Assembly (NCBI GenBank): GCA_964391865.1
Contig: CAYMNQ010000003.1
Span: forward strand, 1-64,000
Length of the DNA: 64,000 bases
Source of the DNA: DASZQL01 sp964391865
Lineage (GTDB): Bacteria; Planctomycetota; Phycisphaerae; Phycisphaerales; UBA1924
Direction: 5' to 3'
The notes under the pieces are model-generated. The model had not been told where the DNA came from. It ran no database searches and was given only the letters and a program-made list of their open reading frames with translations. Position 1 is the stretch's first letter, and each line of letters starts with the position of its first letter. Made by a program: the position numbers and the translations under genes. Of this stretch, positions 59,333 through 64,000 are shown piece after piece.

Positions 59333-60523
59333 ATGGCCGCGACTGCCCCTGCCGCTCCCGCCCCTGCTTCTTCATCCGCTCCGAAGACCTCCGGGTTGGA
59401 GGGGATCATTGCCGGGCAAACCGCCGTCGGCGCGGTGGCGCAGGACAAGCTCGTCTACCGCGGGTATGAGATTCATGATCTCGCGGATCACGCGACGTTT
59501 GAAGAGGTGGCGTTCGTGCTGCTGGTCGGGCACAAGCCGTCGGCGGCGGAGCTGAGCGCGTTCAAGCAGGAGATCGTCGGCATGCGCGAGCTGCCGGCGC
59601 TGGTGGTCGAGACGATCCAGAAGACGGCGAAGCTGCCGAACACGGTGCCGATGGACACGCTGCGGACAGCGGTGTCGGTGCTGGGGCATCTTGATGCCGA
59701 TTGCCAGAGCGTGGAGGCGGACGCGAACCTGCGGAAGGCGAAACGTCTGCTCGCGCAGATCCCGACGATCATCGGGCACATGCAGAACGTGATCGACGGC
59801 ACGCCGATCGTGAAGCCGGACGCGTCGCTCGATCACGCCGCGAACCTGATGTGGATGATGACGGGGAAGAAGCCCACGAGCGAAGCGGCGCGGGTGATTG
59901 ATGTGAGTTTGATTCTGTACGCCGAGCATGATTTCAACGCCAGCACGTTCACGGGGCGGACGATCGCGAGCACGCTGAGCGACATGCACGGGGCGGTGAC
60001 GGGGGCGATCGCGGCGCTGAAGGGGCCGCTGCACGGCGGGGCGAACGAGATGGCGATGGAGATGCTCAAGGAGATCATGAGCGACGTGGGCGAAGCCGGC
60101 ATCGGCACGAAGAAGGTCGATGACTGGATGCAGAACGCCTTCGACACGAAGCGCAAACTGATGGGCTTCGGGCACCGCGTTTATAAGAACGGCGACCACC
60201 GCGCGCCGATCCTGCACAAGCTGGGTCGCACCGTGGCGGCGAAGGACACGGGGAATCCGGGCGGGCACGCGGCGACGAAGTGGTTCGAGCTGGGCGAGCA
60301 GGTGCAGAAGATCATGCTCGACAAGAAGAACATCCACCCGAACGTGGACTTCCCGTGCGGGCTGACGTATTTCACGCTGGGCATCCCGGTGCCGCAGTAC
60401 ACGCCGATCTTCGTGGCGAGCCGGATCACCGGCTGGTGCGCGCACATCATGGAGCAGCACGCGAACAACCGGATCATCCGCCCGGTGGCGGAGTACGTGG
60501 GGCGGCCGTTCACGAAGTGGTAA
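59333..60523 (+). CDS. gltA: Citrate synthase
   Basis: Condenses acetyl-CoA with oxaloacetate at the entry of the TCA cycle. A protein of 396 residues. GLEGIIAGQTAVGAVAQDKL and LVYRGYEIHDLADHATFEEV are the usual start, catalytic His lies in LKGPLHGGANEMAM, the second His in MGFGHRVYKNGDHRAP, and Asp in NVDFPCGLTYFTLGIP. Size and motifs fit the compact citrate/2-methylcitrate synthase branch. Citrate is preferred because no prp genes are near. AAGGAG is 11 nt before the ATG. Confidence 0.92.
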   Translation: MAATAPAAPAPASSSAPKTSGLEGIIAGQTAVGAVAQDKLVYRGYEIHDLADHATFEEVAFVLLVGHKPSAAELSAFKQEIVGMRELPALVVETIQKTAKLPNTVPMDTLRTAVSVLGHLDADCQSVEADANLRKAKRLLAQIPTIIGHMQNVIDGTPIVKPDASLDHAANLMWMMTGKKPTSEAARVIDVSLILYAEHDFNASTFTGRTIASTLSDMHGAVTGAIAALKGPLHGGANEMAMEMLKEIMSDVGEAGIGTKKVDDWMQNAFDTKRKLMGFGHRVYKNGDHRAPILHKLGRTVAAKDTGNPGGHAATKWFELGEQVQKIMLDKKNIHPNVDFPCGLTYFTLGIPVPQYTPIFVASRITGWCAHIMEQHANNRIIRPVAEYVGRPFTKW

Positions 60524-60546
60524 GTCACCGCTGCGCGGGCGGGTGA

Positions 60547-60563
60547 GCGCGCGTTCTGCGCGC
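60547..60563. terminator. Weak hairpin between convergent genes
   Basis: GCGCGC (60547-60552) pairs with GCGCGC (60558-60563) around a 5-nt loop, exactly between the gltA stop and the stop of the converging beta-helix gene. No T-run. Confidence 0.35.
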
Positions 60564-60564
60564 G

Positions 60565-62385
60565 TCAATTGCAGCTCGAACCCCAGTGCTGGATGACGCG
60601 AGCGATATCGCCAAGGCCGATCACGCCCGAGTGGTCGAGGTCGATCCGTGCGCAGATGATTTCGTCGGTGCTGTTCCAGGTTTGGATGATCGCGGCGATA
60701 TCGGGGAGGCCGACCATCAGGTCGGTGCTGGCGTCGCCCGGGCAGGGGAAGAGGAACTCGTGCGCGCCGGCGTCGACGATGAGGGCGCCGATCGGCGCTC
60801 CGGTGTCGGGGGTCGAGGGATCGTCGGCGAAGCGCGGGCAGTTGGTGAAGTCGAGCGCGATTCCGGCGGGGAGGAACGAGTTGTCGCCGCGGTCGATGGC
60901 GGGGGAGTTGGGGGAGAGTCGGAGGTCATCGTCGATGCTGCCGGGGATGTTGTCGGGGCCGTCGGCGTCGACGAACTGAGGGTTGGCGTTGGAGTTGCCG
61001 ATGCCGGGGAACTGAGAGGCCCACCCTTCGATCAGGCAGCGGCTGGCGGTGATTGTGCCGGCGAAGAACGTGGTGCCGAACGCGTCGATTGGCTCCAGCG
61101 TGCTCTGGATGTCCCAGACGATCGAGTTGCTGATGTGAACCGGGCCGATGGTGCCGAGGAACGAGAACACTTGTGAAGGATTTCCATCATTCCATGCGGT
61201 GCAGTTGATGATTTGCGCTGGTGCCTGCGTAATAAGGGTCGCCCCGCCGCCGGTGCGACCGTTGCCGGTGAAGAGGCTGTTGGTGATGCGGAGGCCGGGG
61301 CAGAGGCTTTCGACGACGATGGCCGCCCCGCCGTCGGCCGTGCCCTCGTTGCCGACGAAGAGGCAGCGGTCGATGGTGACTGCAGCGGCGGTGGCGCGGA
61401 GCGCGCCGGCGTTCCCGCCGCTGGTGTTGCGGATGAAGCGTGATCGGCGGATGTCGGCAGTTCCGCCGCCGATGCGGATGCCCACGCCGTTGGTGGCGAT
61501 CTGGCACTGCATGGAGAAGAGACAGTCCTCGACGGTGAGGTGGCTGGTGAAATCCAGATCGCCGATGTAGTTGATGCCGGAGGCGATGCCCATGCCGTTG
61601 ATCCCGCCGGTTTGGATGTCGGCTTCGACAAAGGTGCATCGGCGGACGGTGGTGTTCGACCCGGCGCGGGAGCTGATGTTTGCCCCGGTGCCGGCGCGGT
61701 TGCCGACGAAGGAGCAGTCCTCGATGAGGGGCGCGGCGTTGAGGGCTGAGATGCCCGCGCCCTCGAGCATTTTGAACTGTCCGTTGTCGCGGAAGTGACA
61801 GGCTCGGATGGTCGGCGCGCCGGCGAGAATGAGCACGCCGCCGCCGGTGCCGCTGCCGGGGTTGTCGAAAGAGAATTCGCCGCCCGTGCCGCGCTCGATG
61901 GTGAAGCCGTCGAGGAGGGTGGTTGTGCCGGCGTTGTTGAAGCGGACGACGTGGTCGCTGTTGTCGTCCAGTGTCGCGAAGACGTGCGATAGATCGTCGC
62001 TGTTCAGGTCGGCGGTGAGGATGGTGGGATGAGCCGCGGGATTGCGATGGTCCGCGCTGGTTTCCGTGCCGACGAACCCGCCGAGGAGCGCGACGCCGCT
62101 GGGGATGACGAGGGAGATGGTGGTCGGGCCGTTGGGTGGCGCGGGGGCGTAGGTGCCCTGCGCGACCCAGAGTTCATCGCCCGGTTGCGCGAGGACGAGG
62201 GCGCTCTGGACGGCGAGGCGGCCCTGGAAGGCGTTGGGCCAGGAGGTGCCGTCGTTCGCGCCCGTGGTGAGTTCGGCGTTGACGAAGATGACGGCCGCAT
62301 CGGCGGGCGGCGTCAGCGCTGCGATCGCGCCGACGAATGCGACGGAGCCAAAGAGCATGCGAGCGTTTCGATTGAAGTGCTTCAT
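60565..62385 (-). CDS. Secreted parallel beta-helix protein with dockerin-like C-terminus (copy 1)
   Basis: A protein of 606 residues. Signal peptide (ALTPPADAAVIFVNAEL), a start like polymorphic membrane proteins (TSWPNAFQGRLAVQSAL, GDELWVAQGTYAP), then right-handed beta-helix turns (TIRACHFRDN, TTVRRCTFVEA, ITNSLFTGNG). FNPNSPAIDRGDN-type sequence (LSPNSPAIDRGDNSFLPAGI) is the choice-of-anchor region. The end is CPGDASTDLMVGLPDIAAII and DLDHSGVIGLGDIARVIQHW with SSCN last. The ATG overlaps the upstream gene's stop (62382-62385). Confidence 0.87.
   Translation of the reverse strand: MKHFNRNARMLFGSVAFVGAIAALTPPADAAVIFVNAELTTGANDGTSWPNAFQGRLAVQSALVLAQPGDELWVAQGTYAPAPPNGPTTISLVIPSGVALLGGFVGTETSADHRNPAAHPTILTADLNSDDLSHVFATLDDNSDHVVRFNNAGTTTLLDGFTIERGTGGEFSFDNPGSGTGGGVLILAGAPTIRACHFRDNGQFKMLEGAGISALNAAPLIEDCSFVGNRAGTGANISSRAGSNTTVRRCTFVEADIQTGGINGMGIASGINYIGDLDFTSHLTVEDCLFSMQCQIATNGVGIRIGGGTADIRRSRFIRNTSGGNAGALRATAAAVTIDRCLFVGNEGTADGGAAIVVESLCPGLRITNSLFTGNGRTGGGATLITQAPAQIINCTAWNDGNPSQVFSFLGTIGPVHISNSIVWDIQSTLEPIDAFGTTFFAGTITASRCLIEGWASQFPGIGNSNANPQFVDADGPDNIPGSIDDDLRLSPNSPAIDRGDNSFLPAGIALDFTNCPRFADDPSTPDTGAPIGALIVDAGAHEFLFPCPGDASTDLMVGLPDIAAIIQTWNSTDEIICARIDLDHSGVIGLGDIARVIQHWGSSCN
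60661..60845. repeat. 185-bp block identical to 62478-62662
   Basis: Within the 3' ends of the two tandem beta-helix genes, 185 bp are identical base for base including synonymous positions, while the upstream halves have diverged strongly. This points to recent gene conversion or unequal crossing-over. Confidence 0.85.
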
Positions 62386-64000
62386 GAGCAGCTTTCTCCC
62401 CAGTGCTGGATGACGAGGGCGATATCGCCGAGGCCGATGACGCCCGAGTGATCGAGGTCGATGCGCGTGCAGATGGTTTCGTCGGTGCTGTTCCAGGTTT
62501 GGATGATCGCGGCGATATCGGGGAGGCCGACCATCAGGTCGGTGCTGGCGTCGCCCGGGCAGGGGAAGAGGAACTCGTGCGCGCCGGCGTCGACGATGAG
62601 GGCGCCGATCGGCGCTCCGGTGTCGGGGGTCGAGGGATCGTCGGCGAAGCGCGGGCAGTTGGCGAAGTCGAGCGCGATGCCGGCGGGGAGGAACGAGTTG
62701 TCGCCGCGGTCGATGGCGGGAGAACCAGCGGAGAGTCGGAGGTCATCGTCGATGGTGCCGGGGATGTTGTCGGGGCCGTCGGCGTCGGCGAAGAGGGGGT
62801 TCGCGTTGATGGTGCCGTTGCCGGGGAATTGGCCGGTCCAGGTTTGGATGAGCGAACGGTTGACGGTGAAAGCGGCCGAGCCGAGTCGGAGCAGGTCGGC
62901 GAACTGTGGTGTGTTGCCGAGATTGCCGCGGAAGATGCAGTTGTGGATGTTCGCGGTGGTGTTGTTGCCGCTAGCGATGAGCGCGGCGTGGAACATGTTG
63001 GCTCCGCCGTTGTTGGCGATGGTGCAGTTGGTCATGGTGAACGAAGCGCCTTGCGAGAAGATGGTGGAGAATCCCAGACGGTCATTGCCGGAGAAGACGG
63101 AGTTGGTGATGGTGATGGCCGAGGCACCGAGGGTGTAGATGGCGGCACCGCCGTCGCCGGCGCCTTCGCATCCGACGAAGAGGCAGTGGTCGACGGTGGT
63201 GACGGAGAGCGATCCCGGCGTGTCGAAGGAACCGGCGCTGATCCCGCCGCCGCTGCCGGCGTGAGTGCAGTTGATGAATCGGCATCGGCGGATGGTCGCT
63301 TCGCCGCTCTCGACTTTGATGCCGAGGCCGTCGCCGGCGATGAAGAAGGTGGACGGGAAGGAGAAGTCGCAGTCCTCGATGAGGATGGTGGAGGGCGGGC
63401 TGATGAAACTGCCGATCCCGACGCCGGAGGCGATGCCGAGCCCGGCGCCGAAGTTCGTTTCAAGAGTGGCATCGGTGAAAGAGCAGCCGCGGACGACGGA
63501 GTTCGAGCCGTGGTTGTTGAGATTCGCGCCGACGGCGGCGCGGTTGCGTGTGAAGTGGCAGTGTTCGACGGTGGTGTTGCCGGCGGCGATGTGGAGCCCG
63601 CCGCCGAAACTCTCGGCGGAGTTTTCGCGGATGAGGCAGTTGCGGATGGTGGGCGCGCCAGCAAGGACGATGATCCCGCCGCCGGCACCGATGTCGGGTT
63701 TGACGGCGGGCAGGGCGCGGGAGAGTGCGAAGCCGCGCTCGATGGTGAAGCCGTCGATGACGGTGCCCGCCCCGCCGATGGTGGTGACGATGTGGAAGAC
63801 GTTGTCATTCATGGGCGGGTCGATGGGGGTGTCGTCGTTGTTGAGGTCGCCGGTGAGGATGGTGGGGTTGGCGCTGTGGTTGCGTTGATCGGCGGCGGTC
63901 TCGATGCCGAGAAACCCGCCGAGGAGCGCGACGCCGTTGGGGACGTTGAAGGTGCTGAGCGGCGGAGCGCCGGGCGCTCCGGGGGCGTAGGTGCCTTGAG
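62382..64000 (-). CDS. Secreted parallel beta-helix protein with dockerin-like C-terminus (copy 2), 5' end beyond window
   Basis: The frame is open to the window edge. At the edge it reads QGTYAPGAPGAPPL and then VPNGVALLGGFLGIETAADQ, matching residues about 75-115 of copy 1, so the ATG at 63812 is internal and about 75 N-terminal residues lie outside. Beta-helix turns (TTVEHCHFTRN, ITITNSVFSGNDRL) and the same CPGD...GLPDIAAIIQTW and GLGDIALVIQHW tail ending ESCS follow. It is translationally coupled to copy 1 (ATGA overlap). Confidence 0.87.
   Translation of the reverse strand, partial: QGTYAPGAPGAPPLSTFNVPNGVALLGGFLGIETAADQRNHSANPTILTGDLNNDDTPIDPPMNDNVFHIVTTIGGAGTVIDGFTIERGFALSRALPAVKPDIGAGGGIIVLAGAPTIRNCLIRENSAESFGGGLHIAAGNTTVEHCHFTRNRAAVGANLNNHGSNSVVRGCSFTDATLETNFGAGLGIASGVGIGSFISPPSTILIEDCDFSFPSTFFIAGDGLGIKVESGEATIRRCRFINCTHAGSGGGISAGSFDTPGSLSVTTVDHCLFVGCEGAGDGGAAIYTLGASAITITNSVFSGNDRLGFSTIFSQGASFTMTNCTIANNGGANMFHAALIASGNNTTANIHNCIFRGNLGNTPQFADLLRLGSAAFTVNRSLIQTWTGQFPGNGTINANPLFADADGPDNIPGTIDDDLRLSAGSPAIDRGDNSFLPAGIALDFANCPRFADDPSTPDTGAPIGALIVDAGAHEFLFPCPGDASTDLMVGLPDIAAIIQTWNSTDETICTRIDLDHSGVIGLGDIALVIQHWGESCS

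Noticed and set aside
61000..62380. Chlamydial-type autotransporter with membrane barrel
   Set aside because: The beta-helix resembles polymorphic membrane proteins, but there is no C-terminal barrel. A dockerin-like tail takes its place.

Overview
The window is GC-rich DNA, almost certainly from a planctomycete of the Phycisphaerae type. The evidence is a set of secreted proteins ending in a dockerin-like Asp-rich module bracketed by cysteines, a PEP-CTERM-type tail, small membrane proteins with a CxxCGYDL...CPECG zinc ribbon, a PPi-type phosphofructokinase, and lipid A/Kdo functions (lpxA, kdsC-like, PagL-like) together with planctomycete-style secreted proteins. I see no rRNA, tRNA, CRISPR array, integrase or classical IS transposase.

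Layout. 0-12 kb: phoD-like phosphatase, PPi-phosphofructokinase, a lower-GC gene of foreign look, an outer-membrane protein, and two large secreted dockerin-bearing proteins including a subtilase. 12-17 kb: cysteine-desulfurase-family enzyme, SPFH protein, galE, a four-helix-bundle gene, PagL-like protein, slyX-like gene. 17-33 kb: orphan oppA-oppB pair, a three-gene coupled operon of membrane and TPR-like proteins, TauE/SafE exporter, flavoprotein, fused aroD-aroE, kdsC-like fusion, secreted esterase. 34-44.5 kb: a surface-polysaccharide locus (wbpA-like dehydrogenase, flippase, two GT2 glycosyltransferases, FkbM and two paralogous methyltransferases, UDP-xylose synthase, UDP-glucose dehydrogenase). 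With galE it can supply UDP-GlcA, UDP-Xyl, UDP-Gal and probably UDP-GlcNAcA. 44.5-64 kb: housekeeping genes (dus, phhB-like, gluQ-like, lpxA, ribE, moeB/thiF-like, gltA), a SpoIIE-type phosphatase, three zinc-ribbon membrane paralogs, and two tandem beta-helix surface proteins, the second cut by the window end.

The most unusual layer is repeat DNA. Degenerate tandem repeats with a period of 7 or 9 bp, often as two inverted arms, bound at least two single-gene elements: a four-helix-bundle gene at 15.8-16.3 kb and a GxxExxY gene at 42.6-43.2 kb. A lower-GC nuclease-like gene at 3.4-4.7 kb may be a third. One copy is an empty hairpin in front of gluQ. Others lie in frame inside dus and the wbpA-like gene, and one forms part of a lipoprotein signal peptide. 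The arms sit flush against the stop or start codons of their neighbours. A second family has stems of different sequence around a conserved CAGRGC loop followed by TGGCAC. A third is a 29-bp palindromic repeat.

Gene expression signals are also distinctive. Many genes have Shine-Dalgarno starts. A second class has a TACACT-like -10 hexamer 5 to 8 nt before the start codon, which predicts leaderless mRNAs. The divergent TauE and flavoprotein genes both show this arrangement across only 50 bp.
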